Shown one piece after another: positions 9,001 to 19,500 of a stretch of DNA of 64,000 nucleotides. The stretch's first letter is position 1. Every line of letters begins with the position of its first letter. This stretch comes from Acidaminococcus fermentans. Its GTDB lineage: Bacteria > Bacillota > Negativicutes > Acidaminococcales > Acidaminococcaceae. A program made the translations under genes and the position numbers. Where the stretch lies: contig NZ_VULN01000001.1 of assembly GCF_009696675.1 (NCBI RefSeq), positions 124,001 through 188,000 of the forward strand, in the 5' to 3' direction. The notes beneath the pieces were generated by a model that was given only the letters and a program-made list of their open reading frames with translations, was not told where the DNA came from and did no database searches.

Positions 9001-9888
9001 TGTCAGGGTCACCATCAGGTAGTTGACCAGCCAGACGGAAATCACGTTGTCCGCCAGATTGCCCCCCAGGCTCCCGTAATTCCGGCGGTCCAGACGCTGC
9101 CGGATGAACCGTTTGGCCCTGTCTGAATAGGAATTGCCCGTAACAGCCCGTCCCAGGGCGCTCAGTCCGTCGGAAGCCATGTTGAGCATGCCGGCTTTCA
9201 CCGCACCGGTAATGGCCCCGGTGATGCCGAAGCCGCCTCCCTGCCAGTGGGCCTTGTTCATCTCTTTTTCTTCCCCCAGCTGCTCCAGGTAGCGGGAGAT
9301 CGCCGCCTGGTCTTCGGCCAGCCCGGTAACCAGTTCTGTTTTCTTGTACTGCTCAAAAAGTCTGTCTTCCAGATCTTTTTTACTTACAAAATCGATGCCG
9401 TGATTGAGCAGGACTTCCACCGCCGCCTCTATGGAAGGATCGCAGGCATTAAAGATGATCCTGGTCAGGTCCCTCACCAGGGAAGCCGGGTCCGTGTATT
9501 CCTCCACCGCAACGTGTTCCCGGATATACCGGCCCACAAGCCGTCTCTGCCGGGCCCCTTCCCGGTTGAAGGGGGCCCACAGCTGCCGCCGCAGGGCCAG
9601 AGGCCGGGGGAAATCGATGTGATATTTGGAAAGGATGACGCACTGGCTGCCCGGCACATCGGGCAGGGTTTCCTCCACAGGTGCAGGGGCCGTCTCTCCA
9701 CCGGGCTTTCCGGATGCAGAAGGTGCCGCCGGGGCCGCTGTGCTGCCTGCCGGGGCCCCTGCCTCTTTGTCTGCCGCCGGGGCACTTTCCGGCACCGTAC
9801 CGTTTGGCATTTCCGGCATCCTGGCCCCGCAGTTAAAGCAGAATTTGGCCCCATCCGGCAGTTTCGTACCACAATTTATGCAAAACAT
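6055..9888 (-). CDS. Zinc-ribbon / Sel1-repeat protein with a duplicated C-terminal domain
   Basis: A 1277-residue cytosolic-looking protein of unknown role. Residues 3-22 form a zinc ribbon (C-x2-C...C-x2-C, CINCGTKLPDGAKFCFNCG), followed by an Ala/Pro/Gly-rich linker to about 85. A helical region (about 90-430) includes a glycine-rich apolar stretch (GFGITGAITGAVKAG). About 480-900 are Sel1/TPR-like repeats (AASYQAAADMGDREAMCRLG, AAKYYGKAAELGVEGAAEAL). Then a domain ending GFLLTDEGDIFTS appears, followed by an acidic/Pro-Ala linker, a second zinc ribbon (from about 1107) and a second copy of the same domain (GFLLTWDTLISS). AGGAGG precedes the ATG. Sel1 arrays usually bind partner proteins. 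It stands alone between two repeat copies. Confidence 0.75.
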   Translation of the reverse strand: MFCINCGTKLPDGAKFCFNCGARMPEMPNGTVPESAPAADKEAGAPAGSTAAPAAPSASGKPGGETAPAPVEETLPDVPGSQCVILSKYHIDFPRPLALRRQLWAPFNREGARQRRLVGRYIREHVAVEEYTDPASLVRDLTRIIFNACDPSIEAAVEVLLNHGIDFVSKKDLEDRLFEQYKKTELVTGLAEDQAAISRYLEQLGEEKEMNKAHWQGGGFGITGAITGAVKAGMLNMASDGLSALGRAVTGNSYSDRAKRFIRQRLDRRNYGSLGGNLADNVISVWLVNYLMVTLTEHHKLPPFSFRNKEVESRLDNIEVMMEKGRCSKETAMETLCDCLTQTADSRSVYRAMAKLAPEAIPDILKVADAEGEGLSLAGDLWSGLHQKGNIPFPYWVDCLGIEKGQAIRTPGEMAALQYLMREYPEGYEEERVVLVNASDQTLPFYPELEHVSYYGFGDHLQFAYEGTEPLDFAAKKIRFYNIRFAPPYEAVAAAQVENFKKDARKALDKGDRQQAAASYQAAADMGDREAMCRLGLVCRDLGDPEEAARWLKTAAELGNPNAAWEFYRQSVQNGSPEYDYLSAAARWGHGEANMKEGELYETGTEMEDGQDFDKAAKYYGKAAELGVEGAAEALERTNKARHTPAFQEALFKNYQKYKDSNEERALDYLRRSAKLGYGKAREVLAAWDLEQGARLRQEEETDWSEICALYQEAADCGSPEGCWELARLKENGKGTAVDLAGADLLIRQAAEKGVGPACARMGLEEAKAGHKEAAFQWYQKGAEAKDPQACLQTGLCREKGTGCEKDLEKARDLLRTALAGNLAEALAPLQQVDLALGDAFQAAGRVEEALACYEEAAAGENAEAMVKAAALRGNQDLEDCYDYGKAMSWYERAASLQPETEETKTARICLKAAGEYPDLLAYLESKHGAQLEGSHYYLGDNIPGDLLDNAMKAYGSRLGVDRSEVLLLCDASNALLWGKGKKGFLLTDEGDIFTSQGGKAFVDDFCRVFLDQDHTLQSDTGFVLCTFEESDCSSLDANFASWLSEEVILSKEEYNLAEAHGVFADEEEEDEEEDKREPSGSQAAEEPRPAAQEAPAVPADRPAAGFCSQCGTPAKPGARFCSHCGAPLAVGPAEKETSSEGTDRAALLAFVQQLAPLANKTNTYLYCAPDIPPKKMANALSSYAQSYGLDPKDVLVLCDKTVRGTARDGFLLTWDTLISSETGAVPLKEIGRIEPPTSMWSGKMILQPGNRKFLAIARDDELTAFCEGLNKLLKGK

Positions 9889-10004
9889 TTTCAGTCCTCC
9901 TCTGAAAAGATTTTCCTTATGTCAGTACTACTCTACCATACCTGGCCGGAGAAAAAAAGTATGAAAGAGGGCGGCCGGGCCCCTGGGGCCGTTTCTGACT
10001 TCTT

Positions 10005-10215
10005 GCCATGCCCTCCGGGCGGCCGGGACGGGTTTGCCTTCGGCGAACCCCTACGCCGTTGGGGTCAACGTATGGTACAAATGGCGGGCCGCCGGTTGGG
10101 CGGCTTCCTGGTGCCCAACCCCAACCGGAAGGTGCCGGGGCTGGTCCGGACTGCCCGGGAAAGCCATCTGGCACCGGCCAAGGGCAAGCAGGGCTGGGGG
10201 TTCATGGATTGAAAG
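10005..10215 (+). repeat. Dispersed intergenic repeat, copy R3 (diverged)
   Basis: It contains the core GGGCGGCCGGGACGGG...GCGAACCCCTACGCCGTTGGGGTC at 10017-10067 and a GGGCCGCC-GGTTGGGCGGC segment. The rest of 9889-10512 has no gene, only this copy, two hairpins and the short reiterated tracts AGTCGGAAGTCCGGAGTCTGA and CCAGACTTCAGACTCCAGACT. Confidence 0.75.
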
Positions 10216-10230
10216 AGGTACATAGTCTGT

Positions 10231-10265
10231 AAAAAAGGGGCTGCTGCCTGGGCAGCAGCCCCTTA
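10231..10265 (-). terminator. Terminator of the GGGGCTGCTGC family
   Basis: AGGGGCTGCTGCC pairs with GGCAGCAGCCCCT; on the minus strand a run of six T follows. It lies downstream of the autotransporter gene. Confidence 0.8.
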
Positions 10266-10474
10266 GTCGGAAGTCCGGAGTCTGAAGTCGGAAGCCTCAG
10301 GACAGGATCCGCCTGGCTGGACGGATCCTTTTGATTATGTAAAACCAGAATCGAAATCAATCTGAGCCATCATTTCGTCCAAAGGTTCTACATATTCAAA
10401 AATTTGCATGCAAATTTAACATTCGGCTCCAGACTTCAGACTCCAGACTTGAGCCGCTACGCGGCTCTACAGCT

Positions 10475-10514
10475 AGGGGGTGCTGCGCGTTCCGCGCAGC
10501 ACCCCCTCTTTTTT
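10475..10514. terminator. Strong hairpin at the autotransporter stop codon
   Basis: AGGGGGTGCTGCGCG pairs perfectly with CGCGCAGCACCCCCT over a TTC loop. The T run is on the plus strand, so its direction as a terminator is ambiguous; the minus-strand gene stops only a few bases away. Confidence 0.6.
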
Positions 10515-13500
10515 ACTTCCCATGATGTTTTTCACTGTCTTCCACGGTCCGCACCCTTTCGATGGTGGGCTTTCCGTGTCTGTCTTTTTCGATCACGTCG
10601 ATGCGGATGTATTTCAGTTCTCCGTCGAATTCCTTCACCAGTTTCCCCAGGGTCCCATCCTGGTCCAGGGCCGGGTTGGAACCAGCTCCGGCCATAATGG
10701 CCCGGTAGATCACCGCGGCGAATTCGTACCGGGTCATCATCCGGTTCCCTTTGAACTCTCCGTCTTCATATCCTTCCACAATACCGGCTCTGGCCAGTTT
10801 GGTCACGTAGTCATAGGCCCAGTGGTTTTCAGGGATATCCGGGAACAGGGCATCCTTGTCCACCTTTATCACGGTCCGGCCGGCCATCTGGTTCATCAGG
10901 GTCTTCAGCTGCTGCATCTCCCCTTCCTGCTTGGCCACCAGTTCCTTCAGGCCCCGGATTTCCTTGGCCATGGCCACCCGGCTGTTGGATACGTGGTTGT
11001 GCTGACCCAGCTTGAAGGTGGCGCCAATGTTCACCATGTTTTCACCGCCGCCGGTGCTGCCTCCCAGGCTGAACATCACGTCTTCGTTGGGCCGGTAGAA
11101 GGCCCCCAGGGCCACGGCGTTGGCGCCGCTGTAGCTGCCGGCCCCTACGGCAAAGTCCAGTTTGTCGTCAGGATCGAAGTCCAGAGGATGGAGGGCCGCC
11201 AGGGCTGCGGAGTTGGCCCCTACCCGGTCCACCCGGGCGCCCAGTTTATTCACACTGTTGCCCAGCTGGTTGATGGCCCGGCCGGTCTGCTGGAGCTGGC
11301 TTACGTTCACCGCATCGGTCGGTGCCGTCCCCGGTGCCACATTGTGGATCTGGTTGCCGCCCATGTCCACCTTGCCGTCCTGGACAGTGATGGTCCGGTT
11401 GGCATCCCCGGTCTTCACGATCAGCCCGCTGTTGTTGATGGTGGTGCTGCCGGTGGTGACGCTGTTGAGGCCGGTCAGGTCTTTGGCCAGGCGTACATTG
11501 AGGGTATTATCGTCCCCTCTCACGATACCGATGTTTTTGGCATCGCTGACGTCTGCGGCACCGCCTTTGATGTTCAAAGTCTTGCCCAGGTCCACGGTCA
11601 CATCTTTGCCGTCATCACCCTGGAACTTGCGGCCGCTGTTCACCTTGTCGCTGACCGTCTTCAGCTGATCTTCCGTAGCGGCCCGGCCGTTCTGGATGTG
11701 TTCTCCATCCCATTTCCGGTTGTCCAGACCGTTCAGGTAGTTCCCGTCTGCCGGATTGCTGTCTCCCGCTGTATTGGACTGCTTGCCCAGAGTCATGGTG
11801 CTGTCACCGGACCCGATGACTACCTGGCCGTTGGAGCCCTTGATGGCAACCTGCTTATTGGGATCATTGCCCAGGATGATATCATCATTCAGGTTCACCG
11901 TATGGTCATCCTTCACGGTGATATTCTTGCCGCTCTTGGCTTCCGAAGCCTTTGCTTCATTCTTGGCCAGCTGCTTCACATCCCCGATGCTGGCCGCATT
12001 GTTGTCGCCGGCATCGGCATACTGCTTGCCGTCAATGCCGCTGGCAATGTTGGTAATCTGCTTGGCCCCGCCGTTGATGCCGTCTTTGGTGATGGTGATG
12101 TCACCGACTTTGACTTCGTTAGTCTTCACCCCATCTTTATTGATGGTCGTTTCGCCAGCCTTGATGCTGCCGTCTTTAGTCAGGTCGACATCTTTATTCA
12201 GTTCAACTTTGATGGCTCCATTGTCTATGGAAGTCTTGATGTTGCCAGCTTTTTCCACAGTGCCATCAGCCTTGTAGGTCGTGTCACCTTTAATCTGGAT
12301 AGCCTTGCCCAAATCCTGCTTGACAATCTTGTCAGCGCCTTTTTCATCAGACGTCAGGGCAAAACCACCGCCCTGGTTCTGATTGGTGATGGAGCCGACA
12401 ATATCGCGGAGCTGCCCTTCCGTAGCGGCCCGGTTTTCCGTCACATGGTCCTTGTCCCACTTGGTGTTGTTCAGACCAGTGATGTAGTTACCGTTGGCCG
12501 GATTCTTGGTGTCGGAATTGGTCTGTCCGCCGATGGTGATTTTGTTGTCACCGCCCACCATGACCTTGGTGAAGTCCGGCGTATCGGTCATGACGATTTC
12601 CAGTCCGTCGCCACTCTTGCGGACGCCCAGGTTCTTGCTGGATGCCTTGGCTACAGCGTCTTTATCCAAGCCGCCTTTGATGGACAGGGTCTCATTCAGC
12701 TTCCGGGTGACTTCCTGGCCGTCGTTGCCCACGAATTTCAGCCCGTCGTCCAGGGTGGCCACGGTCTGAGCATTCTGGCCATCCTTATCGGTATAGACAA
12801 TGCGGGTGATGTCCGTGCCGCTAAGATTTTCCTTGCCGGTCTTGCCATCTTTTCCTGCCTGTCCCTTTTCCGTCTTGATGATGGTAGTACTGTACCTCTG
12901 TTTACCGTCGGTCCCCGGGAGACCATCTTTGCCGGTGAGGCCAATGGAGCCTTCCTGACCGTCCGCACCGTCTTTGCCCAGGGCCAGATTGTCGTTGAGC
13001 TTGATGTTGTAGGTCATGAGGCCATCGCTGTCTCTTTCAGCAGCAATCATCAGGTTGCCGTTCTTTTTGTCATATTCCCCATAGGTATTGGTCCCCGGAT
13101 CAGCGGTTGCCGGATCAGACTTGTCGTTGACCGTGACCACGGTACGCTTGCCGGCAGCTGTGGTGGCATTAGTGATGGCTTCACTGACTTTGGCCAGCTG
13201 ATCTTCGGTGGCAGCCCGGCCACTGACATAATCCGGGGCCGTTACACTCCAGTCCTTATTGGACAGACCAATCGTATAACTGCCATCAACCGGATGGTTG
13301 CCCTTGTTGGTGGTCAGTTCCGTGTTGGTGAAGTGGCCAATCGTAGCATCACCGGCCTGCAGGGTGCCATCATCCAGATTTACATGTTTGGCCAGCCGGA
13401 TGTAGAGCTTGCCATTATCATCTTTTGTCACACCGATATTGGCGTCCGTCAGGTCACCCTGGGCTTTGCCCACGATATCCAGCCGTTTATTGAGCTTCTT

Positions 13501-16500
13501 GTTGATGACTTTTGTATCATCATTCTGGCCGTCATCGCCGGCGAACTTCAGGCCGTCATCGAGCGTAGCTACGGTCTGGGGGTTCTGCCCATTTTTGTCC
13601 GTATAGACGATACGGGTGATGTCCGTGCCGTCCACGCCAGGTTTGCCATTCTTGCCGTCAGCACCGGGCTGTCCTTTTTCCGTACGGATTATGGTGGTGG
13701 TGATGCCATCAGCGCCGTCTTTCCCGTTGATGCCGATGTACCCATCCTTGCCGTCATTCCCGGCTTTGCCTTCCTGGCCTACCACCACGCTGTCCGCAGA
13801 GATGTTCTTGTCCATGAGTACATGGATGGTGGTGTTGCCATCCGCATCCTGTTCCACGGAAGTCAGCAGATTCTGACCGGAGTATTTGTCCAGTTCTTTC
13901 GTGCCGGCCCCCTTGATGTTGATGGTGCTGTTCAGTTTATTGCCCACCGGATTGGCTGTTTTGCCGGCCACCGGCATATTGGCCCCGAATTTCAGGCCGT
14001 CATCCAGGGTGGACACGGTATGGGTCGTAGTGCCGGCTTCACCGTCCTGATAGACAATGCGGGTGATGCCGTCGGTGCCGTTGACACCAGGCGTACCATT
14101 CTTGCCATCGGTGCCATTCTTGCCGATGGTCTTGATGATGGTGGTCACTGTGCCGTCAGCGCCGTCCTTGCCGGTGATGCCGATCTGGCCGTCTTTGCCA
14201 TCCTTGCCGCTGACTGTCACCGTGTTGGCCGTCAGGTCCTTGTCCATCTTGATGGTGATATTGCCGTCGGCATCGACTTCGGTGGTCAGGTTATCTTCGC
14301 TGTAGTCATGGCCTGTCTTGAGATCACTGCCCTTAATGGTCACTTTGCCGCCCAGTTTGGCATTATAAGCCGTGCCGGAGTTGGCCGCGAAATTGAGTCC
14401 TTTATCCACTTCTTCCTTGGAAGCCAGGCCGGAGAGCGTGATGGTCTGCTTCGTTGCTTCTGTACCATTGGCATCCTGCACAGTGATCGTCAAATCACCA
14501 TTATTATCAACGGTGTACTTGCCGTCCTTGCTGGCAGGGTTCTTCACCAGGCGCATATCCGACTGCATGACTTTATCAAGGCTTACATTGAAGGTAGTGC
14601 CGTCATTCTTGGTCATGATCAAAGTCTTGCCATCATTCGACACTTCGCCCCTGGTGACATAGTAATCGTGAAGATTGGAAATCGTGCCCTCGAGGCCATT
14701 GGTGCCGGTAAGAGCCGCCGAGCCTTTGCCGGATTCATCATAGGTAGCATTGCCGCCGGTGATGTATTTATCGCCGTCTACCGTGCCATGCTTGATATCT
14801 TCGGCAACCTGTTTGAGCTGATCTTCCGTAGCCGCCCGGCCGCTCTGGATCTGACTGCTGTTCCAACTCGTATTTTCTAATCCAGTGATATAGTAGCCCG
14901 GGCCGGGGTTGGCGCTATTGCCGCCGGACTGCTTGCCGATGGTGATGCCGCCGGTGTAGCTGCCTGAAGCATCCTTATCGCCTGTTACGTTAATCGTCGT
15001 AAAGCGCACCGTATCATCCGTTCTCACAGTAACATCGTCGCCGCTGCCGGAGATGATGATGTTCTGTCCCTGCTTGAAGTTGACCTTCCTGCTGGTAGGC
15101 GTCACATCTTTCTGCTTGCCGTCGTTGACATCCAGTTCCCAGCCGGCATTGACCGTGTCAGATACCGTCTTGAGCTGGTCTTCCGTAGCCGCCCGGCCGC
15201 TGACGATACCGTTGGCATCGGGGTTCCAGGTCGTGTTGGTCAGGCCCGTGACAAAGGTGCCGTCTTCCGTCTTGGCCTTGTCGCCATCCTTCTTAGTGGT
15301 GGCAACGCCGGTCTGACTGCCGATGGTCACGCCACCGATGCTGCCCTTGCCAGTACTGCCATCAAAGCTGACTTTATCACCAACCGTAATAGTGCCCTTC
15401 GTACCGTCGATGGTAACTTTCTTACCGTCATCGCTGCCCAGCGTGATGCTGTCGTTGAGCTTGACCGTGTTCTTGCCGCCGGCAGCCGCATCATTGTAGG
15501 TGACGGTGATATTCGAGTCGCCAGTGAGCTTGGCTGCATCCGTGGTGCTGCCCGCGATATTCTTGACATCGCCGATATTGGCGCCGTTGGTGTCCGTGTT
15601 GTAGGTCGGTTTTCCATCAGCCGTGCCGTCGGAGCCGCTTCCCATGTTGTTAACCTGGTTGCCGCCAAAGGAAATCTGGTCGCCGTTGATGATGACGTTC
15701 TTGGTCTCATCGCCTGCATTGTTGGTAATCTTGATGCCGCTGTCGTTCTGGACGGTCTTGCCGGTGGTGACGGAGTTCAGGTCCTTGAGGTCCTTGGCCA
15801 GTTTCACGGTCAGGGTGTCGGTGCCGTTGGAGACCACGCCGATGTTGTTATCGGTCAGTTTATCCTTTTCCGTCACGCCGCCGTTGATGGTGGTCTTCTG
15901 GTTCATGGTCCGGGCAAAGCCGGTGTTGTCCAGTGTGCCATCGGTCTTGATATCGCCGGCGTAGATCTGGCCGTCATCCATGGTGGCGACTTCATACGTA
16001 TGGCCCTGGTCATCCTTATAGTGGAGGCGAGTGGCCTGGGTGTCATTACCGGCGGAGGTGATGTTCTGGCTGTCCGTCAAGGTCTTGGTACCGTAGGCGG
16101 CATTGGTATCCGCCTTGGCCGCCTTGCCGTCCTTGTCCGTCAGGTCCGGATTGCCGGCAAAAATCACATCGCTGGTGGTAACCGACGTAAAGGCCGGATT
16201 CTCGTCCATGAGGATGGAGATATCCCCGTTTTCCGCAATCCGGGTGGTCAGGTTGGCGGTACTGTAGCTGTGGTTAGCCGCTTCGTCGCTGGCCTTGATG
16301 GAAATCGTATCTCCCAGTTTCCGGCTGACCACCTTGTAGCCCTTGTAGTTGTCCGTGGTGTTGGAAGCATCTTTGGTGTTTGTGGTGAAGCTCAGGCCCG
16401 CCCCTTTCAGCTGGGCCACGTTCACCGCATCTGTATCCAGGGACCCGGCTGCCACACCGGTGATCTGGCGGGTCAGCAGGCTGCCTTCCGTGTCGTTGCC

Positions 16501-19500
16501 GATGGCAAGGGCGTTGGCATTGGAAACCCAAGCCGCGGAAGTATTTGTGCTGGCAGTTCCTGTCAGCACATCATAGCCCTTGGATCCGCTGGCACGGTTG
16601 GCCAGAGCCCCGCTGCCCAGAGCCACGCTGTCCGCCAGGGTTGCCTTGGCGCCGCTCCCGATGGCGGCCGCGTTAGTTGCAGCGTCTGTTGTGGTAGCGC
16701 CGAGGGCCGCCAAAGAATTCTTGCCGGCGGCGATGGAATTCTCACCAAAGGCGGTGGAGTTCTCACCGGAAGCAAGCGTCTTGTAGCCGAAAGCCGTGGC
16801 ACCTGCCGCAGCGGCCTTGGTGTCGTTGCCGAAGGCCGTGGCGTAGTCGCCAGAAGCCTCGGTGGAATAGCCGAAGGCCGTGGCATCTTTATAGCCGTCG
16901 ATGTTGTAGCCGTTCGTTCCTTCATGGGCTTTCGTCAGCACATTGTCCGGCGTAATGGCGACTTCTGTACCATTAATCGTAGTTTTGGCTGAAGAGGTCT
17001 TCTTCTGGCCATTGTAGACTTTACCGTTCGTACCTGCCGACGTATCAATGGTAACATTTCCATTGGCATCGACATTGACCTTCCAGAGACTGCCCTGATA
17101 ATCACGGACGTAGGTGTTGCCATCCTTGCCGGCCAGAACCACATAATCGTGGAGTTCGCTGCCGCTGTCGATTGGCATCTGCTTGATGCCGGCAGTATGA
17201 ACTTTATTATCAGCAGCAGATGTGTACGTGTAGGCAAGATTGCCATGGACATCCATCTGTTCTGTCTTATTCGTGTCATCTTCCGTGTATTTGTTGGTCA
17301 CAGCACCATTCTCGTCGAGTTTGGCACCAGCGATGGTATCCGTGCCCCAGGCCGTTGATTCTTCATCGGCGGCGACGGTGGCGTTACCCCAGGCTGTGGA
17401 ATACTGTGCCAGAGCACGGGTACGGTTGCCAAAGGCCGTGGCGCCCGTGGAAGAAGCGCGGGTATCGTTGCCGAAAGCGACGGAGTCATTGTACTTGGCA
17501 ATGGTCTTCTCGCCAAAGGCCAGGGAACGGCCGCCGAGAGCCTGCGTGTCTTCGCCGAAAGCCACGGACTGCTGGCCACTGCCGTCATCTGCACCTGCCA
17601 CCGTATTATGGCCAAAAGCCAGAGAAGCAGCACCTTTAGCCTGAGCACCCTGGCCAAAGGCCGTGGAAGATGCACCGCTGGCCGTATTGATAATATTGAC
17701 AATATTTCCTTTTTTATCAGTGGTTTCCAGCCCGCCAAAGGCCGTGGCATACTGGCCCGTAGCCTTGGCATTCTTGCCGATGACCGTGGCACCCTTTCCC
17801 TCTGCCTGAGCGCCATTGCCGATGGCTACAGCAGAGTCGCCCGTCGCCTTGGCGCTGACACCGGCTGCCATGGAATTTTTAGCCACAGCACCTTCGTTGG
17901 TATAGTTGGTATCTGTTTCCGTATCGGGAGACCAGACGCTGTAGTCATGGACATTGACCTTCTGGGTGGCCGCTTTCAGCTGGGCCACGTTGACGGCATC
18001 CGTATCCAGAGTACCAGCAGCCAGATTGTTCAGCTGGCGGGTAATGGCAGTGGCAGTGATTTTGCCATCCCCATCCCGTTCTTCTGCCCGGCCGATGGAA
18101 ACAGCTTCGTCCGTGGACTGCCAGGTTGAGGTATCATCCACAGAAGCCATGCCGGTCCGCGGGTCATAGCCTTCGATATTTTTATCCGCCCCGGATTTGG
18201 AATTTTTCCCCAGGACAATGGAGTTGGCCCGCCAGGCATTGGTCCCTTCGCCGATGGCAATGGCGTTTTCACCCCAGGCCCCACTGTTCTGTCCCAAGGC
18301 AATGCCATGAGCCGTGGTCCCGGCTCCGGATCCCAGGGCAATGCTGTAATTCCCCCAGGCTCCTCCGCCACCCAAAGAAACAGCATTTTGTCCCGTAGCA
18401 TTGGAACCAGCCCCTACGGCAGCGGACTGGTATCCGGAAGACTGAGCATTATAGCCTACAGCCGTACCTGTATTGGAGGCTTTGGTTCCAGAGCCTATAC
18501 CTGTACTTGCATAGGATACATTGGAATTGTAGCCCAAAGCCACGCCATAATTCTGATTTGTCGTAGCATTGGAACCGATGGCCGTAGAATAATTTGCATC
18601 TCCGCCAACATGGGCACCGCCAATGGCTGTTGCGTCCGTAACCGAATCATCATAATAGCCATTACCTTCCACGGTGGAACTCTTGCCGATAGCCGTCACA
18701 TTCTTTCCTCTGGCACTGGCTCCGCCAACGGCCGTAGAATTTTCCCCTCTTGCTGAACTCATGTTCCCCAGGGCCGTAGAATAATTACCTTGTGCATTTG
18801 TTCCATACCCTGCCGCTGTAGCCGAAGAGCCGGAAGCCGCAGCACTCAAGCCCACTGCTGTAGAATTGCTTCCACCAGCAGCCGACTGAAAACCGACGGC
18901 CGTACTCTGGCCGCCGGAAGCGGTTGAACCACGTCCTACGGCAGTTGCATTATCGGAAGCCACACCGCCTACAGAAACGGCATTATCGCCCGAGGCTGTA
19001 CCACCCACGGTAACGGCATGACTGCCACTGACTGCAGAATAAGCCCCAATGGCTGTACTCTGTTGACCCGTTGCTGAAGAGCCGCTGCCTACGGCCGTTG
19101 CCTGTGAATTTCCAGCTACACCGCCGATAGAAACTGCATGATCCGATGTGGCAGAACCGCCAACAGTGATGGCATACGGGCCGCTGGTGGATGACCCGGA
19201 ACCAATGGCAACATTGTAATCACTGTTGGTATACCCGCCAATAGCAATAGAACTGCTACCGGCAGCACTAACCCGATTGCTGCGATAATCTGAACCGATG
19301 GCAATAGAATTACTTCCAATCGCATGTCCACCGATAGCCACAGCTCCTTCCTGCTGGGCACTGGTCCCGGAACCGATGGATACGCTGTCTTTCCCCATGG
19401 CTGCAGCCCGGTATCCGTAAGCAGAGGCATCTTCTCCCGACGCATAGGTCTGGGTACCCACAGCCGTGGCATTGTTCCCCTTGGCCACAGCGCTGACCCC

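Noticed and set aside
10480-14880. A 1466-residue open frame on the plus strand opposite the autotransporter
   Set aside because: It is the antisense of a highly repetitive, GC-rich gene. It has no ribosome site, no known motif and codon use unlike the other genes; the minus strand encodes clear YadA and SLH domains.
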